From positions 1-29,104 of the IMG/VR virus record IMGVR_UViG_3300043436_005277: 29,104 nt of DNA. One strand, given 5' to 3'. Source of the DNA: a virus. The position numbers and the translations under genes were made by a program. A model generated the notes under the pieces. That model did no database searches. It was not told the DNA's origin and was given only the letters and a program-made list of their open reading frames with translations. Position 1 is the stretch's first letter, and each line of letters opens with the position of its first letter. This document shows, piece after piece, positions 1-7,292 of the stretch.

Positions 1-1
1 C

Positions 2-502
2 GGATTACCCAATACCGACCAAACAGTATTAGAACTTAGTAGACTGTGTGTATTACCTGATTTAAACGGTACTAATGCAACTTCTTATCTATTGGGTAAC
101 AGTATAAGGTTATTGAAGAAAGAAGGTGTTAGGGCAGTTATAACCTTAGCGGACGATAGTCGTCACAACGGTAGTATCTATCAAGTTTGTAATTTCAGGT
201 ATTACGGTTTAACTGATAAAAAATCTGACTTCTTTCATTTGAATGAAAAAAATGAATGGAAGGTCAATCCAAGAGGTCCGACCAAAGATAAAGTAGGTGT
301 TTGGATTAACAGAACACAAAAACACAGATACTCTTATATCATAGATGAAAACTTAAAATGTTTATACGAACAACAATCTTATCCTAAAAAAACCGACACC
401 AAAGAATACGATTGTTGTGGTGGAACTAAAATTGTAAAAGATAAACGTTTTAATATTGATTATCCTTGCCCTAAGTGTACAGTTTCATTAGAAGTTGAGT
501 AA
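2..502 (+). CDS. Mom-like DNA modification / GNAT-type protein (5' partial)
   Basis: The frame is open from base 2, so the gene begins outside the window; the TTG at 92 is only an internal codon. The protein has an N-terminal block with LSRLCVLPDLNGTN, then SYLLGNSIRLLKKEGV, then ITLADDSRHNGSIYQVCNFRYYG. This order (sorting residues, then a long helix, then a beta strand and 'D..H.GtIYqa.Nf.Y.G') is what I know from phage Mom-like proteins, a GNAT-related family that modifies adenines in phage DNA and blocks restriction. The C-terminus has two Cys pairs (CCGG near codon 137, CPKC near codon 156) that look like a small zinc ribbon. The downstream gene follows after 12 bases. The family call is from memory of motifs and is moderately sure; an uncharacterised GNAT protein is the alternative. 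Confidence 0.5.
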   Translation, partial: GLPNTDQTVLELSRLCVLPDLNGTNATSYLLGNSIRLLKKEGVRAVITLADDSRHNGSIYQVCNFRYYGLTDKKSDFFHLNEKNEWKVNPRGPTKDKVGVWINRTQKHRYSYIIDENLKCLYEQQSYPKKTDTKEYDCCGGTKIVKDKRFNIDYPCPKCTVSLEVE

Positions 503-509
503 TATTTAT
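502..509 (+). promoter_or_regulatory. ATATTTAT box, 5 bases before a start
   Basis: ATATTTAT overlaps the TAA stop of the Mom-like gene and ends five bases before the ATG at 515. Short-spacing member of the proposed late promoter set. Confidence 0.45.
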
Positions 510-514
510 ATAAT

Positions 515-712
515 ATGGTCATTGAAAAAAAAATAAGGAAACATAATTTTTTAAGGGGTGGTCCTGAATGGGTTATTATATACGGAACAGGTGATGAGTT
601 TAATATTGGGTATGTTTGGGCACCTTATATAATGAGTGTTGATCCTGTGGTAGATGAATCACCCGCCTTGAAGACCGTAAATAACAGATACTATAGTACA
701 ATTACGTTATGA
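515..712 (+). CDS. small protein resembling the C-terminal end of gp23-type capsid protein
   Basis: 65 residues. Residues 20-60 read WVIIYGTGDEFNIGYVWAPY, a short link, then a Pro-Val-Val-Asp segment and NNRYYSTITL. In T4 gp23 the C-terminal region has the same arrangement: 'ytvGykG..e.daGi.YaPYv.l', an acidic/proline segment and 'g.kTRYgi'. The full gp23 protein is about 520 residues, so this would be only its last part. An ATATTTAT box sits just upstream, so the ORF seems to be transcribed from its own start. Its stop overlaps the ATG of the next gene (ATGA), and that gene carries the other gp23-like segments. It may be a relic, a separate capsid accessory protein, or coincidence at this length. 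Confidence 0.45.
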   Translation: MVIEKKIRKHNFLRGGPEWVIIYGTGDEFNIGYVWAPYIMSVDPVVDESPALKTVNNRYYSTITL

Positions 713-1350
713 TTAGTAAATCAGTACCTGGATTTTGTTTTGTTGACCCAACAAATAAAGAAACTATTAACATTAGATTTACTTCAGTTAATGTTGTTGG
801 TGAAACTCGTAGAATTAGAGCTGTATGGACTCCTGAAATGGCACAAGACATAACTGCTTTTCATAATATAGATGCTGAGGCTGAATTAACTGCTTTACTG
901 ACTGAAAATATAAGAAACGAAATCGACCAACAAATACTCCGAGATTTACATGACAATCAAAGGTTTTACAACAACAATAGACAAGAAGAAATTTTTAACA
1001 GATGGAACCAAATCGGTGGTAATATTTTAAATCAAGGTTATAGAGCCCCACAAGATAATAATCAACCTGATTTTGGGAATATCATGTTGCCTATAGCTAG
1101 AAGAGTTGCCGCACAAACAATGGGTTTAGATTTAGTTACAGTACAACCATTGGAACCACCAACAGGGGGTCTTTTAGAGTTTTTAGATTACAATCAATAC
1201 TTTACCGACAGTAATTATATTTCATTACCTAACGAAGAAGGTTGGTATACAAAAGGCATATTTGAATCTATATTGATTAAAATTGATATGTTACCATTTA
1301 AATTTATACCTAAACGTAAATCTCGTAGAAGAAGAGACCAAAACGGTTAG
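709..1350 (+). CDS. protein carrying middle and N-terminal gp23-like capsid segments in swapped order
   Basis: 213 residues, ATGA-coupled to the preceding ORF. Residues 22-80 contain RFTSVNVVGETRRIRAVWTP, AQDITAFHNIDAEAELTALL and NEIDQQIL, closely like the central gp23 segment (T4: 'EAKSRQLKA..s.ELAQDLRAvHGmDAdAELs.iLatEi..EINrEv'). Residues 124-150 contain IMLPIARRVAAQTMGLDLVT followed by VQPLEPPTG, like the gp23 N-terminal segment ('MVRRAIPNLIAFDICGVQPMnsPTG'). In gp23 the VQPM-PTG segment comes first; here it comes after the central one. The C-terminus ends in a basic KRKSRRRR run that is not gp23-like. Too short to be a working major capsid protein. Remnant, re-used fragment or novel head protein are all open. 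Confidence 0.5.
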   Translation: MISKSVPGFCFVDPTNKETINIRFTSVNVVGETRRIRAVWTPEMAQDITAFHNIDAEAELTALLTENIRNEIDQQILRDLHDNQRFYNNNRQEEIFNRWNQIGGNILNQGYRAPQDNNQPDFGNIMLPIARRVAAQTMGLDLVTVQPLEPPTGGLLEFLDYNQYFTDSNYISLPNEEGWYTKGIFESILIKIDMLPFKFIPKRKSRRRRDQNG

Positions 1351-1372
1351 TTAGAATTTAACATATAATTAA

Positions 1373-1400
1373 CTTGACATATATACACCCAAGATAATTA
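1373..1400 (+). promoter_or_regulatory. possible promoter upstream of the glycosyltransferase
   Basis: A TTGACA hexamer at 1373-1378 is followed about 17 bases later by an AT-rich stretch (AATTATAT) just before the ATG at 1406. It matches neither of the two promoter classes seen elsewhere very well. Confidence 0.25.
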
Positions 1401-1405
1401 TATGT

Positions 1406-2110
1406 ATGAGTTTATCTAAAAAATTAACAATTGTTATACCCTGTAAAAATGAAGGTTTAACAATTAAAAAAACCTTAGAATTATTAAATCACCAAAGTGA
1501 CATAGAAAATGTTAGTGTTATCGTCGCTGATATATCGGATGATAAGTTTACTAAAAAAATATTAGAAGAGGATAAATATTTTTTTAAACTTAAAGTTGTA
1601 AAAGGTGGTTTACCTTCTGTGGCCAGAAACAATGGTTTTAAATTCTGTAAAACACCTTATGTTTTATTTTTAGATGCCGACATATTTTTGTTAGACAACG
1701 AACTACTAATAAATTCTATAAAACATATAGAATCTAAAAATAAAGATTTAATTTCTTGTAAATTTAACACATCAAATGGTAGGTATAATTCCATATATAA
1801 TTTATTTCATAAATTTCAAAAACTCACAAAGTGGGTCTCGCCATTTTGTTTAGGTGGTTTTATGTTAATCAAATCAGAAAAATTTAAAGAAATAGGTGGG
1901 TTTGATGAAAAGTTGACTATTGCTGAAGACTACCAATTAACACGTAAAATAAATTCAAGTAATTTTGATGTATTAGATAGTGTTGTCTTCACTACACCAC
2001 GAAGATTTGATAATAAAGGTTTGTTCTATATGCTTAAAATTTTTATTGGGTCTTATATTAATAGAAATAATACTGATTATTTTAAACACGACAAAAACTA
2101 TTGGTCATGA
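1406..2110 (+). CDS. family 2 glycosyltransferase
   Basis: 234 residues, GT-A fold. The N-terminal nucleotide-sugar strand is LTIVIPCKNEG (residues 7-17). GGLPSVARNNGFKF (67-80) is the typical 'g...ArN.G' helix, and the metal-binding DxD is LFLDADIF (D90, D92). CLGGFMLIK (148-156) and GGFDE (164-168) precede AEDYQL, whose E174-D175 would supply the catalytic base region. No clear membrane segment is present, so it is probably cytoplasmic or peripheral. Stop and start overlap (ATGA) with an LpxH-like phosphoesterase, which suggests joint action on a lipid-linked or cell-surface glycan; large phages use such enzymes to change the host surface or decorate their DNA or virion. The sugar and acceptor cannot be read from sequence. 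Confidence 0.85.
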   Translation: MSLSKKLTIVIPCKNEGLTIKKTLELLNHQSDIENVSVIVADISDDKFTKKILEEDKYFFKLKVVKGGLPSVARNNGFKFCKTPYVLFLDADIFLLDNELLINSIKHIESKNKDLISCKFNTSNGRYNSIYNLFHKFQKLTKWVSPFCLGGFMLIKSEKFKEIGGFDEKLTIAEDYQLTRKINSSNFDVLDSVVFTTPRRFDNKGLFYMLKIFIGSYINRNNTDYFKHDKNYWS

Positions 2111-2817
2111 AATGGAAAACAATAATAATGAGTGATTTACATTTAGGTGCAAGACAATCACAGACAGAAAAAATATTAAAGTTTTTAAAAGAAAATAAAT
2201 CAGAAAAAATAATATTAAATGGTGATATTGTTGATGGTTGGGCCTTAAAAAACAAAGGTAAGTGGAATGATGATTGTACAAAAATATTTAGAAAGTTTAT
2301 GAAAAGGTCTGAAAAAGGTTGTGAGGTTATCTATATTAGAGGTAATCACGATGATTTTCTAAAACCTTTTATACCTTTTACAATGAACAACATTCAAATA
2401 GTTAGAAAGTATGTACACACCGGTATTGATGGTAGAACATATTACTGTTTTCATGGTGATGTTTTAGATTTTGTTATAATGGAGGTTAGATGGTTAGCTG
2501 TTTTGGGTGGTTGGTCCTACGATTTTGTTATAAGATTAAATACAATATATAATAAAATAAGAAAAACTTTTAATTTACCTTACCACTCCTTAGCAAACAC
2601 AATTAAACAAAGTGTTAAAAGTGCCATTAATTTTGTTTCAGATTTTGAAAAAAATGCTAAAGATTTAACAAAACAAAAAGGTTATGATGTTGCTGTGTGT
2701 GGACATATACACCAACCAAAACTGGAGGCTGATTATATGAACTCTGGTGATTTTTGTGAAAATTCTACCTGTTTGGTTGAGGATTTTGAAGGTAATTGGA
2801 AAATTATTTTTGTTTAA
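2107..2817 (+). CDS. LpxH-like calcineurin-type metallophosphoesterase
   Basis: 236 residues from the ATG at 2107, which overlaps the previous stop as ATGA; a TTG two codons earlier is less likely. All metal-binding motifs are present: SDLHLG (9-14), NGDIVDGW (38-45), RGNHDD (78-83), FHGDVLDF (115-122) and GHIHQP (199-204). The block around LAVLGGWSYDFVIRLN (130-145) is typical of proteins annotated as UDP-2,3-diacylglucosamine diphosphatase, the lipid A pathway enzyme LpxH, and their bacterial relatives. Together with the glycosyltransferase this suggests modification of a lipid or glycan of the host envelope. The exact substrate is inference; the phosphoesterase fold is certain. Its stop overlaps the stop of the convergent PPK2 gene by three bases. 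Confidence 0.8.
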   Translation: MKWKTIIMSDLHLGARQSQTEKILKFLKENKSEKIILNGDIVDGWALKNKGKWNDDCTKIFRKFMKRSEKGCEVIYIRGNHDDFLKPFIPFTMNNIQIVRKYVHTGIDGRTYYCFHGDVLDFVIMEVRWLAVLGGWSYDFVIRLNTIYNKIRKTFNLPYHSLANTIKQSVKSAINFVSDFEKNAKDLTKQKGYDVAVCGHIHQPKLEADYMNSGDFCENSTCLVEDFEGNWKIIFV

Positions 2818-4019
2818 ATTTTTGTTACCGCCTCAGGATAAGGTTCACCAATAACTGTTTCGTTTTTACCTTCATAAGGTACTTGATTCAATACATATCT
2901 CATAGCATTTAAACCTGAAATACGTTTATCATTAGAATCAACAACAATCCAAGGTGCTTGAGAAGTTGAAGTTAATTTTAAAACTCTATTTTTATATTTG
3001 GTATATTGGTCCCACATCTCTTGAGCTTTAGCATCATTAGGACTATACTTCCAATAAGCTAAAGGAGAAGTTTGTCTCATCTTAAATCTTCTAGCTTGAG
3101 TTTCTTTAGTTACGGATAACCAAAATTTAATTAAAAAATTACCACTAGAAACTAATTCTTTTTCAAAACTATTAACTTGAGCCATAAAAGATTCATATTC
3201 TTCATAAGAAGAGTAACCCATAACAGGTTCTACAATACCACGATTATACCAACTTCTATCAAAGAAAATAATCTTTCCTGGTTCAATATCACTTCTATAA
3301 CGACCAAACCAATCTTTTCTTTCTTCAGCTGTTGGGATTCCTTTTGTAACAACTTTGTAGAATCTTGGGTCTAAATGTTCAGTAAATTTTTTAATAGTTG
3401 AACCTTTACCTGCGGTGTCACGACCTTCAAAAACAATAATAACAGAACTACCTTGTTTTTTTAACCATTCTTGCATTTTAAGTAACTCAACTTGTAACGC
3501 ATTTTTTTCTTTAATATATTGTTTTCTTGGTATTTCTGATTTTTCTTCCTCTTCAGGTTCGTAGTATTCTTCGGCTGGTAAATTCTTTTCGTAACTAGAC
3601 CTTTTTTCTAAAGATTTAACGACTTTTTCAAGATACTTAATAACATTTTTAGTTCTTTCACCTTTACTTAAAAGAATATTACTAAAATTTCTTTTTAATA
3701 AATCAAAATTTAAATTATCACTTTTTTCAGACGTTAAGATTAATTCAAGTAAATTAATTATTTTTTGATATTCACTGTTAGTTAATATCATTTTACCTTG
3801 TGGGCTAGAAGCTAAATACTTTTTACCTTTTTTTGAAGTTACAATACTATCTTCAGTAGGTATAACACTTTGTTTTTTTAATTCATCAAAAATATCATCA
3901 ATATGTTGAACCTTTTGTTCAAGGGTCTCATTATTTTTTTTAAAAGATTTTTTAACCATATCTTTAAAAAAACCTTCACTGATAAGTTCTTTTTTAATTA
4001 TTTGTTTTAAATATGACAT
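2814..4019 (-). CDS. ppk2: PPK2-family polyphosphate kinase with N-terminal candidate capsid-targeting peptide
   Basis: 401 residues. The catalytic PPK2 domain fills about residues 165-390: Walker A is EGRDTAGKGS (198-207), Walker B with its Arg-Tyr partners is FFDRSWYNRG (252-261), and the lid has RRFKMRQTSPLAYWKYSP. PPK2 enzymes move phosphate between polyphosphate and nucleoside mono- or diphosphates. Usual PPK2 proteins are about 230-300 residues, so this one has some 150 extra N-terminal residues, largely helical and charged. The first 15, MSYLKQIIKKELISE then Gly, match the short amphipathic (I/L)-x-E peptides found on other proteins here. The start codon overlaps the stop of the flavoprotein gene (TAATG), so the two are translated together. 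Enzyme family very sure; packaging in the virion is inference. Confidence 0.9.
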   Translation of the reverse strand: MSYLKQIIKKELISEGFFKDMVKKSFKKNNETLEQKVQHIDDIFDELKKQSVIPTEDSIVTSKKGKKYLASSPQGKMILTNSEYQKIINLLELILTSEKSDNLNFDLLKRNFSNILLSKGERTKNVIKYLEKVVKSLEKRSSYEKNLPAEEYYEPEEEEKSEIPRKQYIKEKNALQVELLKMQEWLKKQGSSVIIVFEGRDTAGKGSTIKKFTEHLDPRFYKVVTKGIPTAEERKDWFGRYRSDIEPGKIIFFDRSWYNRGIVEPVMGYSSYEEYESFMAQVNSFEKELVSSGNFLIKFWLSVTKETQARRFKMRQTSPLAYWKYSPNDAKAQEMWDQYTKYKNRVLKLTSTSQAPWIVVDSNDKRISGLNAMRYVLNQVPYEGKNETVIGEPYPEAVTKI

Positions 4020-4813
4020 TATTCTTCTGTAAAATCTTTTAATTTAGTGTCTTTAACAAATTTATTGTAAGCCTTTTTATATGATTCTTGTGATTCATCA
4101 TTAATGTTATTACCATATTGCCAATTCCAATATAAATTATCGTTGGTTTTAAAACCGTAAAAATCGTGAACTTTTTTCTGCACTTCAGTTACATTTTCAC
4201 CATTCCAATTTTGACCAACACAAATAAAACCTGACTCAATATTTTTAACAATATTGTCTTCACCTAAAGTTGCATGTCTGTTTTCAATCCAAGTCAAACG
4301 TTCAATTAAATTTTGATAATACATATTTGCTTGACCCCATCTAACCGAACTAAAAAATACAACAGCATCAGATTCAAATAATTCTTTTGAAATCTTCCAC
4401 AACTCATCCGATTTATTATTGATACTTGCCCAACATCTATGAAACCCTGAAGGATTTTTATCTTTATTCTTTAACAAAGCCTTTTTAAGTCCACAACTAT
4501 TACCATCTTTTCTAGAAACATTACCTTCACAGGCAAATATTTTTAATTCAGGAACATCTATTAAAACAGCCTTATCACCTAACTCTTCTTCCAAATAACT
4601 ACCAATAATTGTTGATTTAGGTATATCAATATTTTCCTCATCCCAATTAAATCTATTAGAACAGGTTAGTAAAAGAACCTTATTTTTTTTCTTAAGTGTT
4701 TTTAGTGTATTTTTTAAGGCTTTATAAGCCTCAGATTGAACCATCTCCTCGGATAAAATTTCTTTACGAAACTTTAAAACCTCTTCTTTAATTTTTAATC
4801 TAATATCAGACAT
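4019..4813 (-). CDS. NAD(P)H-dependent FMN reductase / flavodoxin-fold protein with candidate targeting peptide
   Basis: 264 residues. Residues 45-60, KVLLLTCSNRFNWDEE, form the first strand and the phosphate-binding loop. DAVVFFSSVRWGQANMYYQN (149-168) is the second FMN-binding loop and following helix, where this family has 'sp.y.g..s...K.fieR'; the next segment, ERLTWIENRH, fits too. GFICVGQNWNG (near 206-216) is the next strand and loop. Members reduce flavins or quinones with NAD(P)H. The first 22 residues end in KEILSE and are an added amphipathic helix outside the flavodoxin fold. First gene of a two-gene operon with PPK2, behind an ATATTTAT box. The fold is likely; redox partner and substrate are unknown. 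Confidence 0.7.
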   Translation of the reverse strand: MSDIRLKIKEEVLKFRKEILSEEMVQSEAYKALKNTLKTLKKKNKVLLLTCSNRFNWDEENIDIPKSTIIGSYLEEELGDKAVLIDVPELKIFACEGNVSRKDGNSCGLKKALLKNKDKNPSGFHRCWASINNKSDELWKISKELFESDAVVFFSSVRWGQANMYYQNLIERLTWIENRHATLGEDNIVKNIESGFICVGQNWNGENVTEVQKKVHDFYGFKTNDNLYWNWQYGNNINDESQESYKKAYNKFVKDTKLKDFTEE

Positions 4814-4818
4814 ATTTT

Positions 4819-4826
4819 ATAAATAT
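4819..4826 (-). promoter_or_regulatory. ATATTTAT box of the flavoprotein-PPK2 operon
   Basis: On the minus strand ATATTTAT ends five bases before the ATG (4813-4811). If it is a -10 element, transcription would begin at or next to the start codon. Confidence 0.5.
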
Positions 4827-4873
4827 TTTGATTTTATATAAGTTTCTTATTATCTTTAATAAAAATAAACAAT

Positions 4874-5098
4874 ATGAGTCCAGAGAAACAAATAGAAACA
4901 TTTGAAAGAAAAGTAACTAACCTAATGACCCAAATTAAAAAGGGCGAAATAACAATGGCAGAATCAAAAATTGGTAAATATTTTAACCAACTTAAACCTT
5001 TGGATTTAGCGTCCTATGAGAACTTATTAAAAGAGTATAAAAAAATTATTGAAGAAGTAAAATCACGTGAAGCCATACAAGAGGATAAAGAGTCATAA
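4874..5098 (+). CDS. small charged helical protein, function unknown
   Basis: 74 residues, almost entirely predicted helix, rich in Lys and Glu: residues 1-30 and 45-70 have heptad-like spacing (FERKVTNLMTQIKKGE; LLKEYKKIIEEVKSRE). No catalytic motif. It starts 61 bases from the divergent flavoprotein gene and overlaps the next ORF if that one uses its GTG start. No family recognised; small phage helical proteins of this kind may be regulators or scaffolding pieces. Confidence 0.6.
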   Translation: MSPEKQIETFERKVTNLMTQIKKGEITMAESKIGKYFNQLKPLDLASYENLLKEYKKIIEEVKSREAIQEDKES

Positions 5099-5384
5099 TT
5101 TAATAGATCCTTATGAAAGTTGTAAAACTTTCAAAGATTTAAAATTTTACCCTCACAAAAGTGGTTTGGGTGGTCAAGCTATCATGAAATTTGATAATGG
5201 TCACCGTATATCTGTTGTTGGTGGTAGGATTGGTCTTTATGGTGATGGGGTAAACACTTTTGAAATATGGAGAAGTTGTGATAGTGATGTTAAAGGTTAT
5301 TTAACCCCTGAAGAAGTAACTGAAGAAATGATTGAACTTCAAAAACTTGATAGAAGTGTACCAAGAAATAACTATGGTTTTTAA
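5067..5384 (+). CDS. conserved-looking small phage protein, function unknown
   Basis: Up to 105 residues. The body is clearly folded: FKDLKFYPHKSGLGGQAIMK, FDNGHRISVVGG and GLYGDGVNTFEIW suggest an all-beta core, then a helical tail LTPEEVTEEMIELQKLDR. I remember this 'F.pH..G.gg.qA.m.FdNG...SVv.G....y' arrangement from hypothetical proteins of several phages, without a function. The start is uncertain: GTG at 5067 is the first usable codon and overlaps the previous gene by 32 bases, while the next in-frame ATG (5183) would remove a third of the protein. Likely co-transcribed with the aminotransferase 9 bases downstream. Confidence 0.6.
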   Translation: MKPYKRIKSHNLIDPYESCKTFKDLKFYPHKSGLGGQAIMKFDNGHRISVVGGRIGLYGDGVNTFEIWRSCDSDVKGYLTPEEVTEEMIELQKLDRSVPRNNYGF

Positions 5385-5393
5385 AATTATAAA

Positions 5394-6650
5394 ATGAAAG
5401 TTTCAAAGATTGCGGAAAACATTATAGGTTCCGAAATAATAAAATTAGCGGGTGAGGTAAATGAAAAAATAAAACAAGGTGAAAAAATATATAACCTTAC
5501 GATTGGTGACTTCAACCCCGAAGAGTTTCCAATACCAACTGAACTTAAACAGTACATAATAGATGAGTATTCCACAAATCAAACAAACTATCCTACCGCT
5601 GACGGTATGATTGAATTAAGAACAGCGGTTAGTAATTTATTAAAACAACGTGGACAACTTGATTATAAACCTGATGAAATTTTGATTGCAGGAGGTGCAA
5701 GACCTATAATTTATGGTATATTTAAGGCTTTGGTTGATCCAAAAGACACGGTAATATTTGCTGTACCGTCTTGGAACAATAATCACTACACATATTTAAA
5801 TGGAGCTAAATCGGTAGTTATCGAGGTTTCTCCTAAAGAAAATTTTATGCCAAGTGCAAAAGACATTAAACCTTATATTTCTGATGCCTCATTCATAGCA
5901 CTTTGTTCACCACAAAATCCTACAGGTACGGTGTTTAAAAAAGAAAAATTAGAAGAAATTTGTGATTTAATATTGGAAGAAAACAAAAAACGTTTACCAA
6001 CACAAAAACCTGTTTATTTAATGTACGACCAAATTTATTGGGCACTTACTTTTGGTAATACTAAACACTATAATCCTGTAAGTTTAAGACCAGAAATGAA
6101 AGAATATACTGTTTTTGTTGACGGTATATCAAAATCACTTTCAGCTACGGGTGTTCGTGTTGGTTGGAGTATGGGACCTAAATTCATTATAGATAAAATG
6201 AAGGCTATTTTAACACATGTAGGTGCTTGGGCACCCAAGGCTGAACAATTGGCGACGGCAAAATATTTATCTGACTTAAACATATACGATAAATTTATAG
6301 AGTCACAAAAAACAAAAATAAGTTTACGACTTGACGGTTTTTATAAGGGTTTTCAAGATTTAAAAACAGAAGGTTTTAAAGTTGATGTTATAACCCCACA
6401 GGCAGCGATTTATCTAACTGTACAGTTTAACTTGATTGGTCAAAAAACAAATGAAGGTAAAATACTTCAAACAACATCTGACATTACAAAATATTTATTA
6501 GATGAGGCTAAATTAGCTATTGTACCTTTTTCGGCTTTTGGCTCTTCCGCCGACTCAAGTTGGTATCGTCTGTCTGTTGGTACTTGTAAAATAGGTGAAA
6601 TCGAAATTATAATTAAAAATATAAAAAACGCATTGAGTAAACTAAACTAA
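5394..6650 (+). CDS. PLP-dependent class I aminotransferase
   Basis: 418 residues, full length for aspartate/aromatic-type aminotransferases (about 390-430). Visible family residues: substrate loop NLTIGDFNPEEF (34-45), AGGARPIIYG (99-108) at the cofactor phosphate, SPQNPTG with N175, YDQIYW with D212 that pairs with the pyridine nitrogen, and GISKSLSATGVRVGWSMG, with K247 as Schiff-base lysine and R255 close to the phosphate. YRLSVGTCKIGE near the C-terminus provides the carboxylate-binding Arg. It moves amino groups between an amino acid and a 2-oxo acid. Unusual in phages, thus an auxiliary metabolic gene. The stop overlaps the start of the DUF5522 gene (TAATG). Substrate cannot be told. 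Confidence 0.9.
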   Translation: MKVSKIAENIIGSEIIKLAGEVNEKIKQGEKIYNLTIGDFNPEEFPIPTELKQYIIDEYSTNQTNYPTADGMIELRTAVSNLLKQRGQLDYKPDEILIAGGARPIIYGIFKALVDPKDTVIFAVPSWNNNHYTYLNGAKSVVIEVSPKENFMPSAKDIKPYISDASFIALCSPQNPTGTVFKKEKLEEICDLILEENKKRLPTQKPVYLMYDQIYWALTFGNTKHYNPVSLRPEMKEYTVFVDGISKSLSATGVRVGWSMGPKFIIDKMKAILTHVGAWAPKAEQLATAKYLSDLNIYDKFIESQKTKISLRLDGFYKGFQDLKTEGFKVDVITPQAAIYLTVQFNLIGQKTNEGKILQTTSDITKYLLDEAKLAIVPFSAFGSSADSSWYRLSVGTCKIGEIEIIIKNIKNALSKLN

Positions 6651-6835
6651 TGGAAGAAAAAGAATTTAAATTTGAACAAGGGGTAGATTATTACCTTGAA
6701 AAAGGTCAAATAATCTTAACCGAATCTTATTTGGCTCGAAGGGGTAGGTGTTGTGGTAGTGGATGTCGACATTGTGCATTTAACCCCCACCATGTTAAGG
6801 GTTCAACAGAACTTAAAAAACATTTAAAAGATTAG
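6650..6835 (+). CDS. DUF5522-like small Cys/His protein
   Basis: 61 residues. The core is ESYLARRGRCCGSGCRHCAF followed by NPHH; the pattern 'RG.CCg.GCRHCpy' is the mark of the DUF5522 family, common in Bacteroidota chromosomes as 60-70 residue proteins. The four closely spaced Cys and the His residues suggest metal binding; the function is not known to me. Start codon overlaps the aminotransferase stop, so the pair is translated together. Its presence supports a Bacteroidota host and gene transfer between host and phage. Confidence 0.75.
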   Translation: MEEKEFKFEQGVDYYLEKGQIILTESYLARRGRCCGSGCRHCAFNPHHVKGSTELKKHLKD

Positions 6836-6837
6836 GT

Positions 6838-6845
6838 ATATTTAT
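6838..6845 (+). promoter_or_regulatory. ATATTTAT box, 6 bases before a start
   Basis: ATATTTAT just after the DUF5522 stop and six bases before the ATG at 6852, which opens a gene with a candidate targeting peptide. Confidence 0.45.
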
Positions 6846-6851
6846 GATTAT

Positions 6852-7223
6852 ATGAGAGATATAATCAAAAGTGTTATTAAAGAAGAATTAAATGAAGGTG
6901 TCAAAGACGTTGTCATTGGTTTAGCTTCTTTATTGACTTTAGGTCTTTCAAAAGCTCAAGCACAAGAATTAAAAAACAATCAACTAAAATTAAAATTAGC
7001 TGATACACTAATTCTTTACAATAAAAACCCAAAAGGTCATGACTCTTTAAAAAAGATGCTTTTACCTAAAATAGGTAAAAATACCGATATTTTTATTCAA
7101 AAATATTTAGGTATTAAACCAGACGGATCAGTAATTGTTAAACCAACATTCATAAAAGGGTTAGATATAGATTATAACCCAAGGTCTAAAGGTTTTGGTA
7201 TTCACTATACAATCAAGTTTTAA
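6852..7223 (+). CDS. unknown protein with candidate capsid-targeting peptide
   Basis: 123 residues. The first 15, MRDIIKSVIKEELNE, form an amphipathic helix with I-K-E and L-N-E sites and a Gly directly after the second. Next comes a hydrophobic stretch VVIGLASLLTLGLSKAQAQ (residues 19-37) that looks like a signal peptide or membrane-inserting segment with an AQA end. The rest is Lys-rich with a C-terminal beta stretch ending in GFGIHYTIKF. If the leader is cut off in the prohead, the product would start with a membrane-active segment, which would suit an ejected protein. No family recognised. Confidence 0.65.
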   Translation: MRDIIKSVIKEELNEGVKDVVIGLASLLTLGLSKAQAQELKNNQLKLKLADTLILYNKNPKGHDSLKKMLLPKIGKNTDIFIQKYLGIKPDGSVIVKPTFIKGLDIDYNPRSKGFGIHYTIKF

Positions 7224-7268
7224 AATGAGACCCTTTTTTATGGCTTGACAAATTTGTTAACCATAACG

Positions 7269-7276
7269 ATATTTAT
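7269..7276 (+). promoter_or_regulatory. ATATTTAT box, 16 bases before a start
   Basis: ATATTTAT ends 16 bases before the ATG at 7293. A TTGACA lies about 20 bases upstream (7244-7249). Long-spacing member of the set. Confidence 0.45.
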
Positions 7277-7292
7277 ATAAAAACAATTACTT

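Noticed and set aside
515-1350. One major capsid gene broken by a frameshift
   Set aside because: The gp23-like segments are in the order C-terminal, middle, N-terminal, so no frameshift would restore a normal protein, and the two ORFs overlap as a regular ATGA pair.
3177-3374. Plus-strand ORF inside the PPK2 gene, and similar antisense ORFs at 5387-5575, 6068-6283, 10914-11231 and 18653-18970
   Set aside because: They lie wholly or mainly antisense to genes with clear family motifs, have no promoter box or coupling, and their products show no pattern; AT-rich codon use on one strand creates them.
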